Source: Lithobates sylvaticus
Taxonomy: Eukaryota; Chordata; Amphibia; Anura; Ranidae
Direction of reading: 5' to 3'
DNA: 64,000 nucleotides
NCBI GenBank assembly: GCA_028564925.1
Contig: CM053027.1
Location: 245,421,649-245,485,648, forward strand
A program made the position numbers and the translations under genes. The notes beneath the pieces were generated by a model, which did no database searches, was not told the origin of the DNA, and saw only the letters and a program-made list of their open reading frames with translations. Within the stretch, counting starts at the first letter, position 1. Every line of letters begins with the position of its first letter. Shown piece by piece: positions 32,772-43,890 of this stretch.

Positions 32772-34652
32772 ATGACAATTGCGTGGTCATGCTACACTGT
32801 ACCCAAACGCATTTTTTATCATTTTCTTCACACAAATAGAGCTTTCTTTTGGTGGTATTTATTTACCGCTGGGTTTTTAATTTTTTTACAAAAAAAAAGA
32901 ACAAAAATTTTGGGAAACAAAAGTTTTTTGACTTTTTCTGTCAGAAAATGTAGCAAAAAAAAAGAGGCTGACTATCTGATCCCTCTAGCCCCCAAAATTC
33001 CCGTTCTATATCTGACACCCAAAATACATAAAAATAAAGAACAACCCCCAGGACGTCCAATCATAAGTGGTATAAATTCTCTGTTTTCTCGTATGGGTGA
33101 ATACCTAGATTGTTTTTTCAAACCACTAGTCCCATGTAGTCCCTCCTATTTGAAGGACAGCCGTGAATTGATAGTCCTTCTTCAAGAATTAAGAGCAACA
33201 CCTAATACCATTATGATTACTGTAGATATTGAATCACTATATACAAATATTAGACATATGGATGCTGAAGTGGCAATAAAATGGGCATTAACTAAAGATT
33301 CTCAATTAAAACAAGCACAGATCAACCATTTAGTTAAAGGGTTAAGTATGACAATGAAAAATAATTTCTTTTGGGCTAACAGTGAGTACTATAACCAAGT
33401 TGGGGGTGTAGCTATGGGGGCTCGCTATGCCCCAAGCGTGGCCAACATAGTCTTAAACAAGTGGGAAGCTGAAACAATTTTTTTCGAACGGAATGAGTCG
33501 CTGGTGTTCTATAAAAGATATATAGATGATATTATTGTTTTCTGGAGAGGGCCCGTGGAGGAATTTAATGAGTACCTAACCAGTATGAATAATAATCTAT
33601 ATGGTCTAAAGTTCACCAGCGAACACATGGGACAGGAGGTTAATTTTTTGGACCTTACTATCACCATTAAGCAGGAGCAATTCATTACAAAAACCTACTT
33701 TAAAGCAACAGACAGGAATGGGTATGTACCTACAAGTAGTTGCCACCACCCAAGATGGATAGGTGCGGTCCCAAAAGGCCAGTACATGCGTATAAAACGC
33801 AACTGTGCAACACAAATTGACTTTCAGGAACAAGCACAGGTGCTAACTGAAAGATTTATTGAGAAGGGATACAAAGAGGACACCCTCAAGAAAGCATTAT
33901 CACAAGTATCCAATCTAGATAGGAGCTCCCTACTCACTACTAAAGCTAAACCAGAATACGTGGGTGGTCTAGCCTTTATAACAGGCTACAATAGACAATA
34001 TAGAGAGGTAGAAGCCATTATCAAAAAACATTGGCCCATACTCAGACAAGATCAAAATCTAAAGCTAAATATCCCAAAGGTACCAAAATTTATTTACACC
34101 AGAGCTCCTGGACTCCGGAATAAGATAGCCCCCAATGTGCCAGACCCCCCCAAGAAACCGCCCACTTTTTTGGATGGATCAGGGTTTCATTATTGTAACA
34201 GATGCAAAGCATGTAAAATAACGAGACAACCAGGCACTAGCAAAAAACTAACCCATTTCCAATCATGTGCAAATAAAAGAACTCATAAGATTAAACCCCT
34301 TATAACGTGTGACTCTGAATATGTCACTTACGTACTACAATGCCCATGTCCTATGCAATATGTAGGGCGTACCACGAGAAAGCTCAAAGTACGCATAAAT
34401 GAACATTTGACCAATATTAAGAAAAAATTTCCCAACCATAGTGTGCCCAGACACTTTGAGAGATATCACAATAGTGATCCTTCACTGTGCAAGTTCTATG
34501 GAATAGATAGAGTATCAAGACATTGGAGAGGAACGGATATGAAAAAAGCAATATCTCAAAATGAGACTAAGTGGTTATATACATTGGACACGATGCAACC
34601 TTTAGGGATGAATATAGATTTAGACCTGAATTGCTTCTTGTCCAATGAATAG
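32772..34652 (+). CDS. Penelope-like reverse transcriptase with GIY-YIG endonuclease
   Basis: A 626-codon open frame. The first ~62 codons, including the ATG, are translation of the host TTAA-type repeat; Penelope-derived protein starts near residue 63. RT motifs in order are YLTPKIHK (80-87), PGRPIISG (93-100), MITVDIESLYTNI (138-150), GGVAMGARYAPSVANI (201-216), the catalytic YIDDIIVFW (~250-258) and NFLDLTI (291-297). A cysteine motif CNRCKAC (~473-479) precedes the GIY-YIG domain (from 518: VTYVLQCPCPMQYVGRTTRK, with R537 and the KVRINEHL helix). The C-terminus NETKWLYTLDTMQPLGMN is family-typical. The enzyme copies element RNA onto a nicked target. The extreme N-terminal part of full-length Penelope proteins is not present, so this copy is unlikely to be autonomous. 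Neptune- or Poseidon-type clade is a guess. Confidence 0.88.
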   Translation: MTIAWSCYTVPKRIFYHFLHTNRAFFWWYLFTAGFLIFLQKKRTKILGNKSFLTFSVRKCSKKKEADYLIPLAPKIPVLYLTPKIHKNKEQPPGRPIISGINSLFSRMGEYLDCFFKPLVPCSPSYLKDSRELIVLLQELRATPNTIMITVDIESLYTNIRHMDAEVAIKWALTKDSQLKQAQINHLVKGLSMTMKNNFFWANSEYYNQVGGVAMGARYAPSVANIVLNKWEAETIFFERNESLVFYKRYIDDIIVFWRGPVEEFNEYLTSMNNNLYGLKFTSEHMGQEVNFLDLTITIKQEQFITKTYFKATDRNGYVPTSSCHHPRWIGAVPKGQYMRIKRNCATQIDFQEQAQVLTERFIEKGYKEDTLKKALSQVSNLDRSSLLTTKAKPEYVGGLAFITGYNRQYREVEAIIKKHWPILRQDQNLKLNIPKVPKFIYTRAPGLRNKIAPNVPDPPKKPPTFLDGSGFHYCNRCKACKITRQPGTSKKLTHFQSCANKRTHKIKPLITCDSEYVTYVLQCPCPMQYVGRTTRKLKVRINEHLTNIKKKFPNHSVPRHFERYHNSDPSLCKFYGIDRVSRHWRGTDMKKAISQNETKWLYTLDTMQPLGMNIDLDLNCFLSNE

Positions 34653-36846
34653 TTAACTGAGGAAAGGATAATTATAACTAGATAAAAAATAAGTCGTTTT
34701 TATCTACTGTCAACGGTGTTGGGGGGAACTGGCAGGATAATTGTGACAGACATTGTGCTGTGAGATGGAGGGATTGTTATCGCCCGTCTGTGGAGTGGGT
34801 GATCAAAAGATCTGTTCAGATTGCCCCATATGGATTATATCCCATGTATTAACATTTGGTAAAGAGTTAAGTAATAGAAAATACACTCATGCATAGAATG
34901 GAGGCAGGAGATATATATAAACTGTCTGGAGTGAACATACCATATGTAGTGACATCTTGTGGACCGTATGAGTAATACAGACGCCACATCCCATAGAGAA
35001 TAATATAAAATTCAATAAATTTAAAAGCAATATGCCGTAACAACCAGTTTGTGAGCAGTGAATGGTATTATATAAAAGTTGATCTAATGACCAAATAGAT
35101 ATATACATCTGCATCTAGGTAATTAAAATAGTCAAATGTTGATTGAGAGGGTGATTTATAAGCTATCCCATCTTACTGTATGAAAGATGTGGTTCCATAG
35201 ATAGTAAGACACAATAGTGACATCTTGTGGATTTAATGAGTACTGCAGATTCTATACTCCATAGAAAAATAAAATAAGCCAACATATAGTTTTTTAATTA
35301 TAGTTGGTGGTTAGACATGGGCAGGTTTACCTCCGCCCTTTACTAATCAAATAAGACAGGAAAAATCTGTGCCTATTGCAAAGATTTATATTAGTCCCAG
35401 GATTAGACGTTGAAAAGTTATTTATTTAAAAAGTTATGCAAATGAAGTCCCATATTTAATTAATACCCAGAAATATAAAATAAAGCCCCGTCTGGAGTCA
35501 GGGAATAATGAGGCAAAGTTAGATCTAAAACATAGATAATTTTATATTCCAACTGTGGGGGTTAATACTTATCCATTATGTATAGATTTTTTTCAGCTGT
35601 GTTGTGAGCTTAACTGGGACTGAGGCTGTGCACACACTAAGTCGTCATTGGTTGGCCACTAATGAGGATCAGTATATTAATCAGGTTATTCAGTGATCAG
35701 GTATGCCACCCTGAAGACGTGACAAACACGAAACGTACGTCGGTAGGCGGTACCTGATCACTTTGTATCTTTGGATGCACTATTGCTGGACTTCCTGTGA
35801 TATTGACTCCGGCTGTCTGGTGAGTGGAACGCACGCTAGAGACGCACGCCAGGAGGGGAAGGATCCGCTGCTCCATCGAATCTTTTAACATATCGCAAGT
35901 AGCCTCAGTGCCGGGTAGGCACTGGAAAATGTAAGTGAGCAATTGGCTGCTGTGTTTTTTATGCTATATTTTTTAAAATAAAACGTTATTACGCTATGAG
36001 GTGCGCCTCTCTTTATATTCCCACATATGTTTCCAATCCATTCCATCTGAGCTGGTCTGATAGAGGGAAGAGAGCCCTTGAGTGAGGGTGTGTCACTCAG
36101 TGTACAGGCACAATCCTGTGAAAGCGCATTTGATTGCTTCTAAACAAAGTAATCAACTCCATTTGGTAAGAGGCCATTTAATACTACTGGTTCTCACATT
36201 GGGTGGATCGAGAATTTGTCTGGTGATGGTGCACAAGCTATATCTACAGGACTGATATATGAACTTTTGCAGCAAGGACTACTATATGAACTTTGCGTTA
36301 TATCAATTAACACTGTCTAATTTATATTAATATTTTTCACTTTTTATATATCAGATTGGGCATAAGTGCTTGATCATTATTTGCCAATTGTGTTGGCTTG
36401 CACTTTTTATTTATAAATAGATGAATTTGTGTGTTAATTATCTTTGGGGTAATTTAACACTGTCTAATTTATATTATTATTGTTTGTATAAACACACTCT
36501 AACCAATTTTTATTATTCACATTATATTGGTTGTAATTATTTGCAAATTTGGTTCACTATTATCACTTTAAATAGTTACTAATTAGCTTAGATCATGGTA
36601 GATCTATATTGTGTCTGCACACCTTTTTTCAATAAGCTCTTCGTCTCTACTATACAGTTCAGAATTTACAATTAATTAACCTATTAATTAATTCAGTATC
36701 TCATGTTGGTCTGTTATATTTATATTATTTAATTTTCATAGGGAGCAGCTGTACTGGGTTTATAGTATTAATATTAGTATAGACCTTTTTGAATTATCCT
36801 AAGCGCGGAGCTAGACAAGCCAATGTGAGTGGCCGTCTACAATTCT
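32959..36846 (+). mobile_element. Penelope-like element insertion with 18-bp TSD
   Basis: Identical 18-base flanks TCAGAAAATGTAGCAAAA lie at 32941-32958 and 36847-36864, marking the target duplication. The insert carries the RT/GIY-YIG frame, then ~2.2 kb of AT-rich noncoding sequence including a hammerhead-like motif at 35694-35760. The target is the TTAA-type repeat, whose sequence resumes with TTCACTGATGTGCGCTGATG. An uninterrupted RT-endonuclease frame and a perfect TSD suggest a fairly recent insertion. Confidence 0.85.
35690..35764 (+). ncRNA. Hammerhead-ribozyme-like motif with 10-bp stem I
   Basis: Outer stem I is a perfect 10-bp match, TGATCAGGTA (35694-35703) with TACCTGATCA (35751-35760), plus an inner ACC/GGT next to the core. 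The core is CTGAAGA (35711-35717), one extra C, stem II GTG/CAC around ACAAA, GAAA, then ACGTACGT and C with predicted cleavage after C35741. Stem III is the palindrome ACGTACGT, suited to dimer formation. The layout follows type I hammerheads known in Penelope-like elements. The extra base before stem II is shared with the motif at 29800. Activity is not shown by the sequence. Confidence 0.6.
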
Positions 36847-36892
36847 TCAGAAAATGTAGCAAAACAAAGTAATTGTTCACCTTCACTGATGT

Positions 36893-37380
36893 GCGCTGAT
36901 GAGGCGGCACTGATGGGCACTGATAGGCTTAACTGGTGGGCATTGTGAGGTGGCTTTGATGAGGAGGCACTAATATGCCGCACTTATGGGCACTGATTGG
37001 CACTGATATATGGCACTGATGAGCACTGATTAGGTGGCACTGATGGGCACTAATAGGTGGCACTGGTGGGCACTGATAGGCGGCAGTGGCTGGCACCGAT
37101 AGGCGGCACTGGTGGGCAGGGATAAGCAGCACGGATAGGCGGCATGGATAGGCGGTACAGATGGGCACTGATGGGCTTTGATTGGTGGCACTGATTGGCG
37201 ACACTGGCATTGATGAACAGCAGTGATGGGTATTGATGGGCAGCACTCATAGGTGGCACTGATTGCCAGCACTGACTGGCATGGCTAATGGGCACTGATT
37301 TGTGGCACTTGTGGGCAGTGGTGGGCACTGATTGCTGCCACTGGTGGGCACTGTATGCTGGCATTGGTGGGCACTGTATT
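36893..37380. repeat. GGCACTGATGGGC-type minisatellite
   Basis: A ~12-13 base theme (GGCACTGATGGGCACTGATA) repeats about 35-40 times with many point variants and 24-base super-units. Three overlapping minus-strand frames are open only because of the period. Confidence 0.9.
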
Positions 37381-37400
37381 GTTACACTATATTTCTTTAT

Positions 37401-37437
37401 TGTAATCAGGGCACTGATGATCAGTGCCCTGATTACA
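37401..37437. repeat. Perfect 17-bp-arm hairpin
   Basis: TGTAATCAGGGCACTGA and TCAGTGCCCTGATTACA flank a 3-base loop, immediately after the minisatellite and sharing its GGCACTGA theme. Confidence 0.85.
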
Positions 37438-37730
37438 TCCCTAGATGTCCCCCTGTGAGGAGATGCCGCTGATCAGCTCTCCTCGCCTCACACTCTGTCA
37501 GTGTGAGGTGAAGAGAGACGATTACTAGCTTCTCCGTGTTTACATGTGACCGGCTGTGATTGGACATAGCCCATCACATGGTTAAAGAGCCGCGGACACA
37601 GATCGGGGTCGTGCCGTGTCCTAGCAACATGGTGCGTCCACGCTGCGTGATCGCCGCGCGCCCGTGATCGCCGCGTGCCCCTGCCGTCATTTGACACTGG
37701 GCCGGTGTTCTGTCACAAACAGTCCGGCTA

Positions 37731-38076
37731 TCACCAAGTGTCCGCTGTGTACTGCGCATGCGCAGCGCATGCGCAGTAGGGAGCATAAAAATTTTCAGAA
37801 AATCTTCGAAGATAAACGGCGCCTGCGCAGTGAGTCGAGGTGTAAGCCCCACCATTTAAGTGGACATAGGGCTACACAAACTTAGAGGGCCCCTCGCGGG
37901 CCCGCTTCGCTCACCACACTTCGGGCACGGCCTCGCTGCGCTCGGCTCTTTTGTCCACTTGGACTGTGGGGCTTGAAAGTGGACTCACGGCGCAGGCGCC
38001 GTTCATCTTCGTAAATTTTCAGAATCTGGGTGTCCTGTGTACTGCGCATGCGCAGTACACAGCGGACACTTAGTGA
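37731..38076. mobile_element. GC-rich MITE with CGCATGCG inverted repeats
   Basis: The ends TCACCAAGTGTCCGCT and AGCGGACACTTAGTGA pair with one mismatch. Pairing continues through GTGTACTGCGCATGCGCAG and, further in, GGCGCCTGCGCAGTGAGTC with GACTCACGGCGCAGGCGCC. The interior has GAGGGCCCCTCGCGGGCCCG. Target duplications are not clear. Confidence 0.7.
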
Positions 38077-38117
38077 TGGGGACAGAAAATGATAGTACAC
38101 CGGCAGCAACAAAGACA

Positions 38118-38500
38118 ATAAAGGCTTATATGCAACTTATTGTCATAAAAAGTGTTTGGGGACCCAGGTCCTACCCCAGAGGACATGTATCAATGACATT
38201 TTTTTTTTTTTAAACGGACGTTTTTTTCGGGAGAAGTGATTTTAATAATGCTTAAAGTGAAACAATAAATTTCGTACCTGGGGGGTGTCTATAGTATGCC
38301 TGTAAAGTGGCACATTTTTCCCGTGTTTAGAACAGTACCTGCACAAAAAGACATTTCTAAAGGAAAAAAAGTAATTTAAAATTACTCGCGATTATAACGA
38401 ATTGTCTGTGGGAGAAATCAAAAGTGCTAATTTTAAAGGCTTATATGCATGGTATTGTCATAAGTGCCCCAGGGGACATGTATCAATGCAAAAACAATTT
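38118..38500. repeat. Fragments of the foldback/hAT subterminal region
   Basis: AAAGGCTTATATGCAACTTA, AAAGTGTTTGGGGACCCAGG and TTTCGTACCTGGGGGGTGTC match 49595-49810 and the complement of 52430-52690. A second partial copy starts at 38437 (AAAGGCTTATATGCATGG). From ~38520 to 38820 the sequence belongs to another unassigned repeat (CAAAAATTACACCCCAAAAT). Confidence 0.75.
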
Positions 38501-38824
38501 ATTTTTACACAAAGTTGTCAATTTATAAGATAATTTTAACACATAGCATGTATATAGCAAAAATTACACCCCAAAATACATTCTGCTACTCTTCCCGAGT
38601 ATGGCGATACCACATATGTGAGACTTTTACACAGCCTGGCCACATACAGAGGCCCAACATTGAAGTAGTACCTTCAGGCGTTCTAGGAGCATAAATTACA
38701 CCTCATTTCATTCCTACCTATCACACTTTTGAAGGTCCTTGAGCACCAGCCCAGTGGAATTACCCACAAAATGACGTCATTTTGGAAAGCAAACACCCCA
38801 ACGTATATTCTATGAGGCATGGGC

Positions 38825-39425
38825 TGAAAATAGGTACTCGGGTACTCTGATGGGCTGCAGATAGGTACTCGGGTACTCTGATGGGCTGGAGACAGGTACT
38901 CGGGTAACTTGATGAGCTGCAGACAGGTACTCGGGTACTCTGATGGGCTGGTGACAGGTACTCGGTTACTCTGATGGGTGGGTGACAGGTACTTGGGTAC
39001 TCTGACGGCCTGGTGACAGGTACTCGGGCACTCTGATGGGCTACAGATAGGTACTTGGGTACTCTGATGGACTGGTGACTGGTATTTGGGTACTCTGAAG
39101 GGCGGTGACAGGTACTCAGGTACTTGGTACTCATATGAACTGTGACAAGTACTCAGGTACTCAGGTACTCATATGGACTGTGACAGGTACTCAGGTAAAC
39201 GGGTACTCAGGTGAACTGTGACAGGTACTCATATGGACTGTGACAGGTACTCGGGTACTCAGATGGACTGTGACAGGTACTCGGGTACTCAGATGGACTG
39301 TGACAGGTACTTGGGTACTCTGATGGACTGTGACAGGTACTCGGGTACTCTGATGGACTAGGACAGGTACTTGGGTACTCAGATGAACTGTGACAGGTAC
39401 TTTGATGGATGGTGACAGGTCCTCT
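38825..39425. repeat. ~31-bp GGTACTCGGGTACTC minisatellite
   Basis: There are about 19 units of ACAGGTACTCGGGTACTCTG followed by ATGGGCTGGTG, drifting to ATGGACTGTG on the right. Short minus-strand frames (TRVPVTVHQS repeats) are translations of it. Confidence 0.93.
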
Positions 39426-39439
39426 TTATTGGGGGGCAA

Positions 39440-39931
39440 TCAGTGTGATTGGTGTACACTGTAAGCGGTAACGAGATGTTACCGCAATCTCCTTCTCACA
39501 CACGATCGGTGTGTGAGGAGGAGAACCCGGTAACAACTCGTTACAGCGGTTTGTTGACATTTAGTGATCGGCTGTGAAAGGATCACAGCCGATCACCTTG
39601 GTAAACAGCTGCCATCCAATGGCTGTTTACCAGCGTCAGTGACGAGCAGTGTTCCCGGGAACACACCGCCATGTGCACGTGCAGCGCGCTCGTGCCGTGC
39701 AAAGTGGGGTGGTACCACCTGTGATTACGTGGTAAACAGCCATGCCCAATGGCTGTTCACCCCCTCGGTGGCGAGCAGTATCTCCGTGACACCCCGCCAC
39801 CGAAGGTACAGGGATGCGCACACACGATTGTGCACATTCCATGTTTAAATGGACGGACATCATATGACGCCCGCCCAGAATGAGAGCCGCACCGCCTGGC
39901 CGTCATATGACAGCCAGCGGGCGGCAATCGG
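39440..39931. other. GC-rich, hairpin-rich right part of a TTAA-type element
   Basis: Several short inverted repeats occur, such as GTGATCGGCTGTGAAAGG with ATCACAGCCGATCAC and GGTAAACAGC with GCTGTTTACC. The stretch ends at TTAA. There is no coding potential beyond short chance frames. Confidence 0.5.
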
Positions 39932-39937
39932 TTAAAA

Positions 39938-41395
39938 AACCACAAGACACACCTTGGGATAAGTCCTTTATTAAAAAAATTAAAAATTAAAATGTCCCAC
40001 AAAGTCCATTCATCTTCTTCTCTCGCTCCGCCAGTGACGTACCCGGGTGAACCCACCCACCTCTGACGCACAGGGACTTCCCAATGGCTTCCCTGTGGTG
40101 TCAGAGGGGGCGGGGTCACCCAGGTAGGTAAACAGGTGGCTCTGCCTCCCTCTGACACCACGGGGAAGCCATTGGGATGTCCCTGTGCATCAGAGGGGGG
40201 CGGGGTCTCCATGTCCTCAGTTATAAAAGAACTGTCAGCTGTGAGGATGTGTCATATGGCGGGTGCCTCCCATGGAGGCAGATTGGTGGCGGCTTGCAGG
40301 TTTTTAAAAAAAAATTGCAGTCTGTCGGTGGAGCGAGAGAAGAAGGTGAATGGACTTTGTGGGACATTTTTATTTTTTTATTTTTTAATAAAGGACTTGT
40401 CCCAAAGTGTGTCTTGTGTTTTTTTTTTTATTTTGACACTTTTTTTGGGAAATGGTACGGGTACTGTCAAGAAAGACGTCCTGGCAGAATCCCTATCCAA
40501 AGAGCCAATCTGCGCACACGGGTGGACGTTAGCGCAAACGGGCACACGTGTGTGCGCGACAGGGCTAACGGGCGTGCGCAATAGCGCAAATGGGCGCCAG
40601 TGTGTGACGCCGTGAACGAGCCTGCTACACTACAGAACACCTCCGTGCTACCGGTTGCTCCAGCTGTGCTACAGAACTCCTCCCAGTTGTCTGCGGTGTT
40701 CCAAGTCATCAGTTCCAGCTCGCTGTTCCTGCCAGCCTTTCTTCTGCTACTTCAGAGGTCCAGACTAGCCCCACACCTGACATCCATCAGGCACTTGTGC
40801 CCCTCTGAACTCTTGAGTCCCTGTCTTCACTACCAGGGGTTCTCGAGCCAGAGGCTTACGAGAGGCCGCTCCCTGCATTCTGGGCTCCAACACCAGGTAC
40901 GTGACAGGTACAATGTACCATGTCAAACAGGGGGGGGGGGGCGGGATCTGGGGTCCCCTTGTTAAAGGGGGCTTCCAGATTCCAATAAGCCCCCACTCAC
41001 AGACCCCCACTACTACCGGGCAAGGGTTGTGGGGATGAGGCCCTTGTCCCCATCAACATGGGACAAGGTGCTTTGGGGGGCTACCCCAAAGCACCCTCCC
41101 CATGTTGAGGGCATGTGGCCTGGTATGGTTCAGGAGGGGGGCGCTCTCTCAACCCCCCTCTTTTCCTGCGGAAGGCCAGGTTGCGTGCTCGGATAAGGGT
41201 CCTGTATGGATTTTGAGGAGGACCCCCACGCCATTTTTTTTTATTTTGGCGCGGGGTTCCCCTTAAAATCAATACCAGACATGAAGGGCCTTTTTTTTTA
41301 TTTTGGTCCGGGTTTCCCTTAATATTCATACCAGACCCAAAGGGCCTGGTAATGGACTGTGCTTGAGCCCATGCTGTTTGTTTCTTTTTTGTGTA
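39938..41395. mobile_element. Foldback element, unequal arms
   Basis: AAGTCCTTTATTAAAAAAAT, GTCCCACAAAGTCCATTC and TCTCTCGCTCC (39961-40030) are the reverse complement of 40335-40410 (GGAGCGAGAGA, GAATGGACTTTGTGGGAC, AATAAAGGACTTGTCC). The right arm continues through 40916-41390 with the shared GC-rich and ACGCC-hairpin modules, while the left arm is cut by the TTAA junction at 39932. The segment 40600-40915 between them has no counterpart in other arms here and may be a further insert. Confidence 0.65.
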
Positions 41396-42511
41396 CAAAA
41401 GTTTATTTGAAAAATTTGAACATACAATTTCAATATAATAAAGGAAATTTCACAAGGCAATACAACGTGGCATATTGTTTATACATTATAAAAAAGGGTA
41501 TTAAGCAGGTAAAGAGTTGAAGAAGCATAATAAAGGTACATACATATCAGTTGGAGACTGTTCAGGTTGAGTTTTAGCGTTGTATGGTAAGATACAATAG
41601 TTCCATTTCTCATTGAAAATATGCATACTATCATGTAGGGTGTGATAGATTCTTTCAGACAGTCTAAGCATCTCCATCCTAGATAAGACCTGCAACCATG
41701 GTAGGTTATTTGTTCTCCAGTTGAATGCTATCACCCACTGGCTCAAACTGGTCAGTGAGTGCAAGAGTCTGTTACAAGGAGTAGGTATGTATAACACAGT
41801 GGCATATGGGAGGCAAGTTTGTGGGGAAACAGGGATTTTTTGTTTGGATGATTCTTCCATTCTGACTATAGCTGCATGCCAGATTGGTTTGAGATGTTCA
41901 CAACTCCAAAAAATGTGTAAGTATGTACCAGGTTCTGAACATCCCCTCAAACAGTTAGGGGAGGTTTCAGGATAGAAAGAGTGTCTTTTGGATGGAGTCA
42001 AATAACATCTAGAAAAAAGTTTAGTAGGGGTTTCTCTAAATGAGATTGCTCTGTTACTTTTCCGGAGGTTGTCAATCATAACATCCCACTCCTCGGTGGT
42101 AAAAGAGCAATCCAGTTCAACCTCCCAGCGTATCATAGGTGCCGAATTTTCAGGCATAGAAAGGGAATTTAAGTGTCTATATAGCAATGAAATAAGGCCT
42201 CTGTCTCTTGAAGAGGTTAAGCAAATTTGTTCAAAAAGAGTGTTTGATGTATGGATTTGTAGTGCATAGTATTTTGAATAAAATTCTTTATTTTGGGTAT
42301 AATGGGTGAGTTCAGAGAGGAGGAAGTTATACTTCTTCTGAAGAGTGGAGAAAGAGGGGAATCCTGACTTGGTGATAAGTGAACCCAATGTAGTCAGGTT
42401 ATTTTCAATCAATAATGTGAATGTGTTATATTCGCTATGATTGGTGAGCTTCCATGCCCTAAAATACAATTTTAGACTGGCGCAACTCATTGTAAACGCA
42501 ATGGATACAAC
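41395..42511 (-). mobile_element. 5'-truncated L1-type LINE
   Basis: Read leftwards, this is the end of ORF2 followed by a ~100-base 3' UTR with AATAAACTTTTGTACAC and an A-rich end near 41395. The 5' break lies around 42511, where the ORF2 frame stops being open. Truncation at the 5' end is usual for target-primed LINE insertions. It is inserted next to the right arm of the foldback. Confidence 0.8.
41501..42511 (-). pseudogene. L1-type ORF2 C-terminal fragment
   Basis: About 335 codons remain open. The L1 C-terminal zinc knuckle C-x3-C-x7-H-x4-C is intact in CLRGCSEPGTYLHIFWSC, preceded by the typical TPTKLFSRCYLTPSKRH segment and followed by a helical tail (HSLTSLSQWVIAFNW, ending FFNSLPA). 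Endonuclease and reverse transcriptase domains are absent because of 5' truncation. The frame contains no stop, so the insertion is not very old. Among frog LINEs, both L1 and Tx1 clades share this tail; I cannot choose between them here. Confidence 0.8.
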
Positions 42512-43430
42512 TCATTATATCACAGAGAGAAAAGAAGTATAGCCTCTACCACAACAAGGCAATCTCTCTGATCCAGAAAGTCTAATCATAAAGAGAGACC
42601 TAGGCAATTCCAATTCTAACAGGATCCTCTGTTTGAAAGAGAACACTGCCACAAACTCAGATAACACCACTTATGTCTCTCCATTCTGAAGTTCAACATA
42701 GGACACATGGGGAGACACAGATACTCTTTTAAACCTAATACTGTCATGAAGCCATGCAAATGTAAAAATAGAACAGAGAAGTGAAGTCATTGACATCACA
42801 AAAAAGCTTGTATTAAGAATAAGCCTATATCCAAGAATCACAACTTACCAACTAATAACAGTCTCTGCCCTATATCCATGCATATCTAACCAATAATATC
42901 TTTCACTCTCTCTACCTAATGCTTTACCAGGCCCAATTAATCAACAGGTCTCCCCACAATATCCAGTCAATACCACATCCAACATTGCTCTTTCTACCCC
43001 AGAAAATGTTGCACAATAATACCCATAGACAATAAAGCTACTTCCATCACTGCTCATCCAACTGAAACAACTGAACCCTCCTAAAAAAAAAAGCTTGCCG
43101 ATGAGAACGGGAGGGAGAAAATGAAATAACCCTGAAAAATAATAAAAAGGAGCCAATAATACTATAAAAATATTCAACATCTCCACACATGCGCTTACCC
43201 AAGAACAAATTTCACCAATTAGCAGGGGTCTTACTTTTACTCCACATACCATGATCAAACCATTCATTATTTTTGTCGAACAGTGAAGTGTTTCTATAAT
43301 ATGAAGCCCACATAATGAGATAGTCCTGGGTCTGAAAACACAAACACCATCCAGTTGAGTGATGATGACCTTGACACACTAAAAATCTTGGAGGAACTGT
43401 ATACCAATATAGATCCTGACTATTATCACC
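42512..43430. other. AT-rich noncoding DNA
   Basis: I see no domain-bearing frame, RNA gene or tandem array. The 108-codon minus-strand frame at 42941-43267 has no recognisable features. Confidence 0.5.
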
Positions 43431-43890
43431 CCTAACCAGCGCCAGTATGCCACAACTCCATTTAGACCAAAATCTGCCTTTAACCCTTCACACACCAAAG
43501 GAACATATTTAGAGACATTCTACCAAGTTGTATATGTAAATCTATTAGCAATCTACAACCAAACCTCCTTAGAATCCAAACTCCCATCTTCCAACCTCAC
43601 AGCCAATGAAAATCAACCCCTGAGAGAACTCTTGAATAAACACGATGTCATAATCAAATGAACAGGTAAAGGAGGGGGCATAGTTGTTCAGGACAGATCT
43701 GAGTACCCCAGAGAATCATACAGATTACTGTCTGATTCATGCACATCAAAAACTACCCAAAGACCCCATAACAACTTTTACCTCAGAACTTTGTGCTTTC
43801 ATTGACCATGCCAAGAGAGAAAACCCTATTTATAAGAATGAAGCAGTCTTCCTTGGGAGGGATTTATTTAACACTCAATATTTGTAAGTA
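43430..43890 (+). pseudogene. Degraded Penelope-like RT N-terminal fragment
   Basis: Translations spread over frames resemble the region before the Penelope RT core. TGKGGGIVVQD matches the family DKGGAVVVMD-type motif. LPKDPITTFTSELCAFIDHA followed by KRENPIYKNEAVFLG resembles the conserved lead-in to the fingers domain. The fragment is short and heavily decayed. It represents the N-terminal part that the two other Penelope copies in this window do not show. Confidence 0.5.

Larger units (their letters stand above)
32697..39931. mobile_element. TTAA-flanked element enlarged by nested insertions
   Basis: TTAA at 32693-32696 and at 39932-39935 bound a 7.2 kb stretch. The left end is CCACCTGCCTACCGTGC, followed by the shared block ACAAATAGAGCTTTCTTTTG. 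The right end is CAGCGGGCGGCAATCGG. Inside are a Penelope-like element, a 12-bp-theme minisatellite, a GC-rich MITE, foldback pieces and a second minisatellite. The end repeats match poorly, so treating both ends as one element is an inference; the right part could belong to a different copy. Confidence 0.4.
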
